Source: Sphingosinicella sp942492965
GTDB lineage: Bacteria > Pseudomonadota > Alphaproteobacteria > Sphingomonadales > Sphingomonadaceae
Direction: 5' to 3'
Length of the DNA stretch: 64,000 bases
Assembly (NCBI GenBank): GCA_942492965.1
Contig: OW818656.1
Span: forward strand, 496,001 to 560,000
In this document: positions 51,247 through 58,953 of the stretch, in pieces
How positions within the stretch are numbered: position 1 is the stretch's first letter
Layout: every line of letters starts with the position of its first letter
The notes under the pieces: model-generated
Told to the model about the DNA's origin: nothing
What the model saw: the letters and a program-made list of their open reading frames with translations, nothing else
Databases searched by the model: none
Translations under genes and position numbers: made by a program

Positions 51247-52041
51247 TTATCGCATCGCCGCGGTGCTGTTGAAGAAAAGCGCCTGCGCGATTGCCGCCGA
51301 TACGGTCGAACGCTGGAACGGCTTTGTGATGAGGAAGGTCGGCTCCGGGCGCTCGCCGGTGAGCAGGCGCTCGGGGAAGGCCGTGATAAAGATCACGGGC
51401 ACCGAGAAGCGGCCGAGAATGTCCTTCACCGCATCGATCCCCGAGCTGTCGTCGGCGAGCTGGATATCGGCGAGCACAAGCCCCGGCTCGGTCTCGATCG
51501 CCAGCGCCACCGCCTCGTCGCGCGTTACCGCGATACCGGTCACGTCGTGGCCTAGATCGCGGACGATGCTGTCGAGGTCCATGCCGATGATCGGTTCGTC
51601 CTCGATGATGAGCACGCGCGTGCGCGTCTGCCGGCTGATCTCGTCCATGGCTTCCTTGACGAGCCCGGAGACGCTGTCCGGATCCAGATCGATGAGATAG
51701 CCGACGTCCTCGTGCGAAAAACCTTCCATCGCGGTCAGCAGCAACGCCTGCCGCGACAGCGGCGTGATCGCTGCGAGACGTTTGTGGGCGGCGCGTTCGA
51801 AATCGGACGCCGCGGGCTCTTCGGAATCCACATCGATGTTCGAAGAGGCCCAGATGACGTGGAAAACGCGATAAAGCGCCAGCCTGTCGTCTACATCGCG
51901 CGGGAAATCCTGCGGCGCGCTTACGATCGCCTCCAGCGCCGCGCGCACATAGGTGTCCCCGTCCCGCTGCGTTCCCGTGAGGGCCCGCGCATAACGGCGG
52001 AGCAGCGGGAGATGCGGCGCGAGCTTCGCTGCCAATGTCAT
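51247..52041 (-). CDS. phyR: general stress response anti-anti-sigma regulator PhyR
   Basis: 264 residues: a sigma-like domain (about 1-115, PHLPLLRRYARALTGTQRDG, and region-4-like LSRQALLLTAMEGFSHEDVG) followed by a receiver domain (about 130-255, RVLIIEDEPIIGMDLDSIV, phosphoacceptor Asp in LVLADIQLAD, FITAFPERLLTG). Phosphorylated PhyR exposes the sigma-like part, which binds NepR and frees EcfG. AAGGAGG precedes ATG 52041. Divergent from the PhyP-like gene across 129 bp. Confidence 0.95.
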   Translation of the reverse strand: MTLAAKLAPHLPLLRRYARALTGTQRDGDTYVRAALEAIVSAPQDFPRDVDDRLALYRVFHVIWASSNIDVDSEEPAASDFERAAHKRLAAITPLSRQALLLTAMEGFSHEDVGYLIDLDPDSVSGLVKEAMDEISRQTRTRVLIIEDEPIIGMDLDSIVRDLGHDVTGIAVTRDEAVALAIETEPGLVLADIQLADDSSGIDAVKDILGRFSVPVIFITAFPERLLTGERPEPTFLITKPFQRSTVSAAIAQALFFNSTAAMR

Positions 52042-52116
52042 GTGTTCGTCTGCCTCCTTAAAACCCGGACCACCCCCGAATGGTGGCCGCCCCACGCGAA
52101 AGTGGCGGCAAGCATT

Positions 52117-52141
52117 GGAACGGTCGAGGCTTTCTTTTGTT
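52117..52141 (+). promoter_or_regulatory. EcfG-type promoter upstream of the PhyP-like gene
   Basis: GGAAC (52117-52121), 16-nt spacer, TGTT (52138-52141). Consensus for alphaproteobacterial EcfG is GGAAC-N16/17-CGTT. It faces the kinase-like gene at 52171, with a predicted transcript start near 52148. Confidence 0.65.
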
Positions 52142-52170
52142 TCGCCCCATATCTAAGTTCGTTGAGGTCG

Positions 52171-53820
52171 ATGACTGAAAAATCAGAAATCCAGGGTTCG
52201 GGCCAAGGTTCGGCGGCGCGGCGCTCGCTATCGTTTCAGCTTGCCGTCGCGCTCACGGTGGCCCTGCTGCCGATCGGCATTCTTGCCGCCGTGCTGGCCG
52301 CCGATGGCATCCGCAGCACGCGCGAAGCCGAGCTGGTCCGTGCCGAAAACCAGTTCCGGGCGACAGCGCGCATCGTTGAGGATCTGCTCAGCGTCGATTT
52401 CCTCGTTCTGCGCGCGCTGCTTCGCAACGAAAGCGGCCTTCACGACGGACGGACATGCAATACCGACGCGGCGAACGCGCTCGACGACGCGGAAACGTTC
52501 GACGCGATCATCTGGACCGATGGGTCTGGCCACCCGATCTGCGAAAGCCGCGGCGGCACCATGCCATCGGCCACCGAACTCTCGCGGCTCGCAGCGGAAA
52601 ACGAGCGCGAAAACCTGATCTGGCCGGGCGGCGATCACGTGTTCTTCGCCGTGCGTCAGGAACCGGAGACCGGAGAGCCCGGCCTTGTCGTCGCGACAGC
52701 ATCGGTTTCGCGCCTGAAAGCGCGCCTGCGCGAGATCGCGGCCGTGGAAGGCGCCGCCACCGTCTGGCTCGGCGACAAGGCGATCCTGGGCAACCCGCCG
52801 CCTGGCACGGGAGCGCCGGGCGGACTCCTTACCGTTCGGCGCGTCAGCGAGCCCGGCGGGCGCTGGCAGGTCGTCGCGTCGGGGCCGCTGTCGATCGCCC
52901 CGTTCGCGCTCACCACGGTCGTTCCCGCCACCCACCTTGCATTCGCGGACGTGCTCGCGATCGCAGCGCCGTCGCTGATGTGGATCGCCGCGCTGCTCAT
53001 CGGCTGGATGGTCGTGCGGCGTTTCGTCGTGCGGCCGCTGCAGAACATGGCGAGCGGTGTGCGCGCATACGGCGCGGGTGACGACCGCGTGCGCCTTTCG
53101 GGACGCGCGGGGCAGACCGACGAGATGCTGGCCTTCGCCGAAACGTTCGACGCGATGGCGAAGGACATGGCCGAAGCGCGGCAGGAGGTGGACGCCGCGC
53201 TTACCGAGCAGCGCCGCCTGACGCGCGAAGTCCACCACCGCGTGAAGAACAATCTGCAGATCATCGCCAGCCTGATCAGCATTCAGGCGCGCGAAGCCGA
53301 CGGCGCCGACGTCGGGCGCGCCTATGCCAGTATCCAGATGCGCGTCGGCGCGCTTTCGATCGTGCACCGCTGGCTTTACGAGGAAAGCGATGCGCACGGC
53401 GTCGATTTCAGCGCGCTGACCCATGATCTGTGCGCCAGCCTCCAGCAGATCATTCCCTCCGCGAAGCTCGTCGAGCCACGCATCCACGCGCACCTCGAGC
53501 GCCTGCACATCAGCCAGGACGCCGCCGTGCCGCTGGCGTTCCTCATCACCGAGGTAATCGCGTTCGCCGCCCGGCTTGCGGCGGCGGAGGGTCGGGAAAG
53601 GCTGGTGATCGATGTTCATGTCCGCCGCACCGACAGCGGGGGTGAACTCCGCATCTGCTCGGATGCCTTCGGAAAAGGCGATCAGCTGGCGCCGACCGAG
53701 ACCCGCGCCGCCGCGCGCATCGTAAGCGGCATGGTCCGCCAGCTCCGCGGACGCCTGACCTTCGATGCCGGCGTACCGTGCTATATGGTGGAATTCCCCC
53801 TGAAGCCTCGGGCAGAATAA
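52171..53820 (+). CDS. phyP: PhyP-like sensor histidine kinase homologue, probable PhyR phosphatase
   Basis: 549 residues: membrane helix about 20-44, periplasmic sensor part (with Cys residues), second helix about 262-285, HAMP, then a HisKA_2 dimerisation helix with the His at about 355 (REVHHRVKNNLQIIASLIS). The ATPase domain is degenerate: the N-box reads VPLAFLITEVIAFAARLA with no NELVTNA-type Asn, and no clear G boxes follow. In Sphingomonas sp. Fr1, PhyP, a kinase-like protein of this type beside phyR, lowers PhyR phosphorylation. A phosphatase role is therefore favoured over kinase. A EcfG promoter lies upstream. Confidence 0.82.
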   Translation: MTEKSEIQGSGQGSAARRSLSFQLAVALTVALLPIGILAAVLAADGIRSTREAELVRAENQFRATARIVEDLLSVDFLVLRALLRNESGLHDGRTCNTDAANALDDAETFDAIIWTDGSGHPICESRGGTMPSATELSRLAAENERENLIWPGGDHVFFAVRQEPETGEPGLVVATASVSRLKARLREIAAVEGAATVWLGDKAILGNPPPGTGAPGGLLTVRRVSEPGGRWQVVASGPLSIAPFALTTVVPATHLAFADVLAIAAPSLMWIAALLIGWMVVRRFVVRPLQNMASGVRAYGAGDDRVRLSGRAGQTDEMLAFAETFDAMAKDMAEARQEVDAALTEQRRLTREVHHRVKNNLQIIASLISIQAREADGADVGRAYASIQMRVGALSIVHRWLYEESDAHGVDFSALTHDLCASLQQIIPSAKLVEPRIHAHLERLHISQDAAVPLAFLITEVIAFAARLAAAEGRERLVIDVHVRRTDSGGELRICSDAFGKGDQLAPTETRAAARIVSGMVRQLRGRLTFDAGVPCYMVEFPLKPRAE

Positions 53821-53835
53821 ATTCTTTCAGGCGAT

Positions 53836-53860
53836 GGAACCGTGCTGGCGATTCGCCGTT
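53836..53860 (+). promoter_or_regulatory. EcfG-type promoter of the stress sRNA
   Basis: GGAAC (53836-53840), 16-nt spacer, CGTT (53857-53860), an exact match to the alphaproteobacterial EcfG consensus, starting 16 bp after the PhyP-like stop and just before two hairpins. Predicted transcription start near 53867. Confidence 0.8.
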
Positions 53861-53866
53861 GATGCC

Positions 53867-53957
53867 GCACGGACAGCGAACTTTGCCCCCCGCTCTCGCT
53901 GTCCCACCAGAGCCCGGTTGCCTGCTCCCCCCGCCGGCATCGGGCTCTTTTCTTTTT
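53867..53957 (+). ncRNA. candidate EcfG-controlled small RNA, GsrN-like
   Basis: About 91 nt. Hairpin 1 has a perfect 9-bp stem GGACAGCGA/TCGCTGTCC (53871-53879/53896-53904) with loop CTTTGCCCCCCGCTC-like sequence. Hairpin 2 is the terminator, AGAGCCCG/CGGGCTCT (53909-53916/53941-53948), whose loop contains CTCCCCCC, followed by TTTTCTTTTT. Both loops expose C6 runs, suited to pairing with G-rich ribosome sites. Caulobacter GsrN, a general stress sRNA, has a similar C-rich loop and is controlled by its EcfG homologue SigT. Direct orthology is not shown. Confidence 0.72.
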
Positions 53958-54035
53958 GTGCTGCTCCCGGAACGGTCCAATGAAACCTATTGAGGCGACA
54001 ACCGTTTTCTCCGGGCAGTTTATGGGAGAATGAAC

Positions 54036-54167
54036 ATGCGCAATAAAATGGGTGCAAAAATCGCTGTTATCGTTGCGCTGCTGGCCGCTGCAGCCTGCAA
54101 CACGGTCGAAGGCGTCGGCAAGGACGTTCAGTCGGCCGGCGAAGCGGTCGAAGACACGGCCAATTAA
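54036..54167 (+). CDS. entericidin-like small lipoprotein
   Basis: 43 residues. Signal with lipobox AAAC (Cys21), then the entericidin pattern CNTVEGVGKDVQSAGEAVED. GGGAG at 54024-54028 sits 7 nt before ATG 54036 (an ATG 6 nt earlier is too close). Entericidins are cell-envelope lipoproteins induced by stress in several proteobacteria. It lies directly after the stress sRNA and may share stress control, although no convincing EcfG promoter of its own was found. Confidence 0.85.
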   Translation: MRNKMGAKIAVIVALLAAAACNTVEGVGKDVQSAGEAVEDTAN

Positions 54168-54180
54168 GCGTAAGAGTCGG

Positions 54181-54214
54181 GAAAACGGGGACGCGGCTAC
54201 TCGGCAGCGTCCCC
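54181..54214 (-). terminator. terminator of the tat operon enclosing the tatC stop
   Basis: GGGGACGC/GCGTCCCC (54187-54194/54207-54214) with a 12-nt loop in which the tatC stop codon lies; on the minus strand GTTTTCCC follows. Confidence 0.7.
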
Positions 54215-54973
54215 TGCTTCCTCAGTAGATTTCACACGCGCGGCGCGGCGATCGGTAAGAACGATGCCGATAATGCCCGCCTCATAGAGAATCATCAGCG
54301 GGATCGCGAGCAGCAGCTGGGAGATGACGTCCGGCGGTGTCAGCACGGCCGCGACCACGAAGGCCCCGACGATCGCATAGCGGCGGAACGAGCGCAGCTG
54401 AGCGACGTTCACGATCCCCGCACGCGCCAGCAGCATCAACAAAACGGGCAGCAGGAAGCAGAAGCCGAACGCGAAGATCAGCCCCATCACGAACGACAGA
54501 TAATCATCCATCGCCGGCAGCGCCTGCTGCGGAATGCCCGCGTCCGTCGTCTGGAAGCCGAGCAGGAAGGTGAAGACCGTCGGCATCACCACGTAATAGG
54601 CCAGCGCCGCGCCCATGGTGAACAGGACCGGCGTCGCGATCAGGAAGGGCAGAAACGCCCGCTTCTCAGATCGGTAGAGACCCGGCGCGATGAACAGCCA
54701 GAGCTGGTTCGCGATGATCGGAAACGCGATCAGGAACGCCGCGAACAGCGCCACCTTGATCTCCACGAAAAAGGCTTCGTAGAGCTTTGTGTAGATCAGC
54801 TGCGACGCCTTCGCCTTCACCAGCGGCTGCACGAGAAAGGCGAAAATATCGCCCGCGAACGCGAAGCAGATGCCAAACGCGACGATGAGCGCGATAACGC
54901 AATAAAGCAGACGCTGGCGCAGCTCGATCAGGTGATCGAGGAGCGGCGCCTTGCTGTCGTCGATGTCTCTCAT
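54197..54973 (-). CDS. tatC: twin-arginine translocase subunit TatC
   Basis: 258 residues, six membrane helices, receptor of the Tat protein export system. Conserved stretches: APLLDHLIELRQRLLYCVIA (with the essential Glu of HLxELR) and YRSEKRAFLPFLIATPVLF. Ends with a charged tail. ATG 54973 overlaps the tatB stop by 4 nt. The operon order on the minus strand is tatA-tatB-tatC. The stop lies in the loop of a terminator hairpin. Confidence 0.95.
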   Translation of the reverse strand: MRDIDDSKAPLLDHLIELRQRLLYCVIALIVAFGICFAFAGDIFAFLVQPLVKAKASQLIYTKLYEAFFVEIKVALFAAFLIAFPIIANQLWLFIAPGLYRSEKRAFLPFLIATPVLFTMGAALAYYVVMPTVFTFLLGFQTTDAGIPQQALPAMDDYLSFVMGLIFAFGFCFLLPVLLMLLARAGIVNVAQLRSFRRYAIVGAFVVAAVLTPPDVISQLLLAIPLMILYEAGIIGIVLTDRRAARVKSTEEAGDAAE

Positions 54974-55341
54974 GCCTGCGGCTTGCCGGCGCCGGGGTCG
55001 GGGTCGGGCACGTTTTCAGGCGCTGTTTCTGCGGGGGGTGCATCGACTGCGGCGGCATCGCCTTGCAGCGAAGGAGCGTCAGGCGCCGAAGGCGCTTCAG
55101 ACCCGGTCGGGTGTGCTTTCATGATCGCGGCGTTCTGCGCTTCCCACTGCTTCTGCATGTCTTCCATCTCCGCCTCGCGGATCATGGCGTCGACACCGGT
55201 GCGGAAGTGCCGCGCGGTCGCGCGCGCTTTGCCGATCCAGTTGCCGACGGTGCGCAGCAGGCGCGGCAAATCCTTCGGCCCCACGACGAGAAGCGCGACG
55301 ATCGCGATGAGCAGGAGTTCGGGCGCGCCGACGTCGAACAT
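54970..55341 (-). CDS. tatB: Sec-independent translocase protein TatB
   Basis: 123 residues: N-terminal helix MFDVGAPELLLIAIVALLVV with the conserved PEL and GPKDLPRLLRTVG hinge, then an amphipathic helix and a low-complexity Ala/Pro/Asp tail. TatB with TatC forms the signal-peptide receptor. Starts at MFDVG as expected. It is 23 nt after tatA. Confidence 0.93.
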   Translation of the reverse strand: MFDVGAPELLLIAIVALLVVGPKDLPRLLRTVGNWIGKARATARHFRTGVDAMIREAEMEDMQKQWEAQNAAIMKAHPTGSEAPSAPDAPSLQGDAAAVDAPPAETAPENVPDPDPGAGKPQA

Positions 55342-55364
55342 TTATCCGTCCGGATGGAGGACTA

Positions 55365-55592
55365 TCAGCTACGCGGCGTTTCCTGCGGCGTTTCGCTGCG
55401 GATCGTCTGATCGGGCGAAGCTGGGCCGATCTGGCGGGGCTGGACTGGCGTTTCGTCCTCGGAAAGCCCCTTCTTGAAGCTCTTGATGCCCTTGGCGAGG
55501 TCTCCCATCACGTCCGAGATTCGGCCCTTGCCGAACAGCAGGATGACGACGATGCCGACGATCAGCCAATGCCAGATGCTGAAACCACCCAT
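55365..55592 (-). CDS. tatA: Sec-independent translocase protein TatA
   Basis: 75 residues: MGGFSIWHWLIVGIVVILLF, the FGKGRISDVMGDLAKGIKSF hinge and amphipathic helix, and a polar tail. TatA oligomers form the passage. Classical short form, first gene of the tat operon. ATG 55592 was chosen because all TatA proteins start within a few residues of the membrane helix. Confidence 0.94.
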   Translation of the reverse strand: MGGFSIWHWLIVGIVVILLFGKGRISDVMGDLAKGIKSFKKGLSEDETPVQPRQIGPASPDQTIRSETPQETPRS

Positions 55593-55674
55593 GGTCCGTA
55601 CTCCGTTTCCGCCGCCCGCGATATCGGCAGCGCCTTCGCCCCTGTCTAGTCCCCCGCACGCAAAAATGCGAATC

Positions 55675-56313
55675 CTAGAGCGCCTCGTCGTCCATTTCTT
55701 CCTCGGCGTCGGTCTCGTCGACATCCGGGGTTTCCGGCGGCTTTTCGAACTGGAGCTGGTTCATCGCAGCGTCGATAGGCTCCAGCAGGCCGGCGGCCTT
55801 CAGCTCGGCAAGGCCCGGCAGGTCGCGGCGCGTGGAGAGGCCGAAGTGAACAAGGAAGCCCTGCGTCGTCGCATAAAGCAGTGGGCGCCCCGGCACCTCG
55901 CGGCGGCCCGCCGGGCGTACCCATCCCGCCTCCATCAGCACGTCGATCGTACCCTTCGAGATGGAAACGCCGCGGATTTCCTCGATCTGCGCGCGCGTCA
56001 CCGGCTCGTGATAGGCGATGATCGCCAGCGTTTCGAGCGCCGCGCGCGAAAGCTTGCGCGTCTGGTCCTCGTCGCGCCGCAGGATATCGCCGAGGTCTCC
56101 CGCCGTCTGGAAGTGCCACTTGCCTCCGCGCTGCACGAGGTTGATGCCGCGCGGCGCATAGCTTTCCGCAAGCGCATCGAGCAGCGGCTGCACCGGCGTC
56201 CCTTCGGGCAGGAACTCGGCGATCTGCTCGCGTGTCAGCGGCTTGTCGGCAGCGAACAGCGTCGCCTCGATGATGCGCTGGAACCGGAGATCGTCGTCAA
56301 TCGCGTCGCTCAT
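55675..56313 (-). CDS. scpB: segregation and condensation protein B
   Basis: 212 residues with two winged-helix domains (LRFQRIIEATLFAADKPLTR, GKWHFQTAGDLGDILRR, LAIIAYHEPVTRAQIEEIRG, KGTIDVLMEAGWVR). The C-terminus is acidic and ends DDEAL. ScpB binds ScpA and SMC to form the chromosome-compacting condensin. ATG 56313 overlaps the scpA stop by 4 nt. Confidence 0.94.
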   Translation of the reverse strand: MSDAIDDDLRFQRIIEATLFAADKPLTREQIAEFLPEGTPVQPLLDALAESYAPRGINLVQRGGKWHFQTAGDLGDILRRDEDQTRKLSRAALETLAIIAYHEPVTRAQIEEIRGVSISKGTIDVLMEAGWVRPAGRREVPGRPLLYATTQGFLVHFGLSTRRDLPGLAELKAAGLLEPIDAAMNQLQFEKPPETPDVDETDAEEEMDDEAL

Positions 56314-57071
56314 TGGCGCTTTCTGAGAAAGAGGGGGGCGAAGCTGTCCGCCTGCGACAGCTCGGTCTTGCCAAGCCGCGTGAGTTCAAGTGCGGCGACG
56401 AAGCTGCTCGCGACACTCGACCGGCGGAAGTCCTCGTCGGTGATGCCGTCCGGCAGGAAGCTCGACAGCACGGTCCAGTCGAGCGCGGTGCCGAGCATCG
56501 ATTCGAGCCGGTCCAGCGCCTCTTCGAGCGAGAACACCGGGCGGCGGCGCACCGCGTACTCGCGCGGACCGTGCCGGCTCTTGATCGCGCCATAAGCTTT
56601 CAAGAGGTCGTAAAGCTCGCAGTCCCACGTCGCGGTCTTCACCACGCGCACGCCTTCGGGCGCCCCGCGCATAAAGGCGTCCCGCCCGATCTGGTCGCGC
56701 GCCATCAGCCGCGCGCCCGCTTCACGCATCGCATCGAGGCGTTGCAGGCGAAGTTGCAGGCGCAGCGCCAGTTCCTCGGCGCTCGGCTCTTCCTGCTCCT
56801 CCTTCGGCAGCAGGAGGCAGGACTTGAGGTAAGCGAGCCACGCCGCCATCACCAGATAGTCGGCGGCCAGCTCCAGCCGCAGCGTCTTCGCGTCGGCGAT
56901 GAAGACGAGATACTGCTCGACGAGTTCGAGGATCGAGATTCGCGCCAGATCGACCTTCTGCGCCCGCGCAAGGTGCAGCAGCACGTCGAGCGGCCCTTCC
57001 CAGCCCTCGATATCGAGGTTCAGGCGTTCGCTTTCGTTGCCATTGAAGTCGATCGAAACGATCTCGGTCAT
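56310..57071 (-). CDS. scpA: segregation and condensation protein A
   Basis: 253 residues, kleisin of the SMC-ScpAB complex. EGWEGPLDVLLHLARAQKVD and LAYLKSCLLLPKE are typical of the N-terminal domain that binds the SMC neck; the C-terminal winged helix ends FAPLFLRKRQ. ATG 57071 overlaps the nagZ stop. The order nagZ-scpA-scpB-tat is common in alphaproteobacteria. Confidence 0.94.
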   Translation of the reverse strand: MTEIVSIDFNGNESERLNLDIEGWEGPLDVLLHLARAQKVDLARISILELVEQYLVFIADAKTLRLELAADYLVMAAWLAYLKSCLLLPKEEQEEPSAEELALRLQLRLQRLDAMREAGARLMARDQIGRDAFMRGAPEGVRVVKTATWDCELYDLLKAYGAIKSRHGPREYAVRRRPVFSLEEALDRLESMLGTALDWTVLSSFLPDGITDEDFRRSSVASSFVAALELTRLGKTELSQADSFAPLFLRKRQ

Positions 57072-58075
57072 GCGGCGGAGACTAACAGCGCGTCGCGCGT
57101 CGCGACAAGCGCCGCGACATCGGTTTCGCCTTCCGCGCGGCGCCAGGCCATCGCGCGCTCCAGCCGGGCGAGCGCTTCCGCCGTCATCGCGGGGGCGGTT
57201 TCGCACAGCATGGCGTTCTCGGCAAAGTCTCCGCTGCAGTGGAGCGCGAGGTCGCAGCCCGCCGCGAGCACGCCCGCGAGCCGCTCGGGTAGCGTGCCGC
57301 CAAGCGCGCTCATGCCGAGGTCGTCCGCCATCAGCAGCCCGTCGAAACCGATGGCGCCGCGAATCGTCTGTTCGATCACGATCTTCGATTGTGAGGCGCA
57401 GGCGGCCGGATCGAGCGCCTGATAGAGCACATGCGCGGTCATCGCCATCGGCGCGGCGGCAAGCGCGCGGAACGGCGCGAAATCGGCTTCGAGCGCGGCG
57501 CTGTCCGCCGTCACCACCGGCAGTTCGAGGTGGCTGTCCGCCGCGGCGCGCCCGTGCCCCGGGATATGTTTGACGACCCCGACGACACCGCCCGCGCGCA
57601 GCCCGCGCAGCGTCGCGTCGCCGAGCGAGGCGACCGTGCCCGGCCCCAGCGCATAAGCCCGGTCACCGATGATGTCGTGCGCGCCCGGCACCGGCACGTC
57701 GAGCACCGGCAGACAATCGACGCTGATACCGAGGTCCGCGAGCGTCAGCGCGATCGCCTTGGCATTCAGCCGCGCCGCCTCGATGGCGGTAACGGGCGCT
57801 ATGCCGAACACCTCGCCGAAACGCCGCGCGGGCGGAAACAAGGGCCAGTGCGGCGGCCCGAGCCGCGCGACGCGCCCGCCTTCCTGATCGATCAGGATCG
57901 GCAGGTCATCCCGCCCTGAAAGAGCGCGCAGATCGGCCGTCAGCGCGCGCACCTGCTCCGGCGTGTCGATATTGCGCGCAAACAGGATATAGCCCGCCGG
58001 GTCCGCGGCCTTGAACAGCGCGCGTTCACCCTCCGTGATTGTAAGCCCCGAAAGGCTGAGCAGCAGCGGCGTCAC
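57068..58075 (-). CDS. nagZ: beta-N-acetylhexosaminidase
   Basis: 335-residue GH3 enzyme that removes N-acetylglucosamine from anhydromuropeptides in cytosolic peptidoglycan recycling. Motifs: LPILIDQEGGRVARLGPP and VVKHIPGHGRAAADSHLELP (His of the catalytic loop), then MTAHVLYQALDP and GFDGLLMADDLGMSAL with the nucleophile Asp. Short single-domain form. It is 7 nt downstream of the SPOR protein gene. Confidence 0.94.
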   Translation of the reverse strand: MTPLLLSLSGLTITEGERALFKAADPAGYILFARNIDTPEQVRALTADLRALSGRDDLPILIDQEGGRVARLGPPHWPLFPPARRFGEVFGIAPVTAIEAARLNAKAIALTLADLGISVDCLPVLDVPVPGAHDIIGDRAYALGPGTVASLGDATLRGLRAGGVVGVVKHIPGHGRAAADSHLELPVVTADSAALEADFAPFRALAAAPMAMTAHVLYQALDPAACASQSKIVIEQTIRGAIGFDGLLMADDLGMSALGGTLPERLAGVLAAGCDLALHCSGDFAENAMLCETAPAMTAEALARLERAMAWRRAEGETDVAALVATRDALLVSAA

Positions 58076-58082
58076 GCGCGGC

Positions 58083-58952
58083 TCAGCGCACGATCACGCA
58101 CTGTTCGCCCGCCGCCTGCACGGCAGCGCAAACGCTGCCCGCCTGCGCTTCGGAGGCGATGCCGCCCGCACGCAGGCGGTAAAGCGTCTTGCCGGCGCTT
58201 TCGACCGGCTGCACCGACTTGCGCAGGCTACTGAGGGCGCCGACGCGCCCCGAAAGCTTCGACCACACCTGATCGGCGCTCGCCGTGCTGTTGAACGCGC
58301 CAAGCTGTACGGTGACGCTGCCCGTCGCCTTTGCAGGCTCGGGTTTCGCGGCTGCAACCTTCGCCGGCGCAGCCTTGGCAGGCTCCGGCTTCGGTGCAGG
58401 CTTCGGCGTTTCCACCTTCTGCACCGGCTTCGGCGTTTCCTTGACCGGCGGCTTCGCGACCGGCTTCGGAACCACCTTCTCTACGGGAAGCGCCTTCTGC
58501 GCGGGCGGCGGCACCGTCACGCGCGCCGCCGTGCCGGGTTCGGGCACCGGCGCACTCCGCACGGGCGCTGCCGGAATGACGGGCACGGGCTCTTCAGGGA
58601 TCACGTCGAGCGCGAGTTCGCCGCCGGGATCCTGCCCCTCGGCGACCGAGTGCGTCAGGCTGTCGGCATCGACATCGAGCCCGCCGGGATCGTCGGGGCG
58701 GACCTTGTAGGCTCCGTCCGGCGCCTGAATGAGCGGCACCTCGTCGGTCGCCGCAACCGTATCGGTGCCGCGTCCTCCCCCGATCCATTCGACCACGAAC
58801 CACAGCACCGCGACGGTCGCCACGATGATGGCGCCCGCGATGATGAGGCCGCGATACGGGAAGGCCCGCCCTTCGTCCTCATCCTCGGGCTCCGCGGGTT
58901 CGAGCCACGGCAGCGCTTCGTCGTCCTCGTCATCCCGGTAACCGCGCGCCAT
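58083..58952 (-). CDS. SPOR domain membrane protein
   Basis: 289 residues. An acidic cytosolic N-terminus, one membrane helix (about 34-56, GLIIAGAIIVATVAVLWFVV), a long Pro/Lys/Ala-rich periplasmic linker (about 120-210), and a C-terminal SPOR domain (VTVQLGAFNSTASADQVWSK, then YRLRAGGIASEAQA). SPOR domains bind denuded septal glycan, so a role in division or envelope maintenance is likely. It lies between nagZ and argS, 1 nt after the argS stop. Confidence 0.88.
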   Translation of the reverse strand: MARGYRDDEDDEALPWLEPAEPEDEDEGRAFPYRGLIIAGAIIVATVAVLWFVVEWIGGGRGTDTVAATDEVPLIQAPDGAYKVRPDDPGGLDVDADSLTHSVAEGQDPGGELALDVIPEEPVPVIPAAPVRSAPVPEPGTAARVTVPPPAQKALPVEKVVPKPVAKPPVKETPKPVQKVETPKPAPKPEPAKAAPAKVAAAKPEPAKATGSVTVQLGAFNSTASADQVWSKLSGRVGALSSLRKSVQPVESAGKTLYRLRAGGIASEAQAGSVCAAVQAAGEQCVIVR

Positions 58953-58953
58953 C

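Noticed and set aside
53969..54006. GGAAC at 53969 and CGTT at 54003 as an EcfG promoter for the entericidin gene
   Set aside because: Spacing is about 29 nt instead of 16-17; the bases at correct spacing (TTGA or TGAG) do not match the -10.
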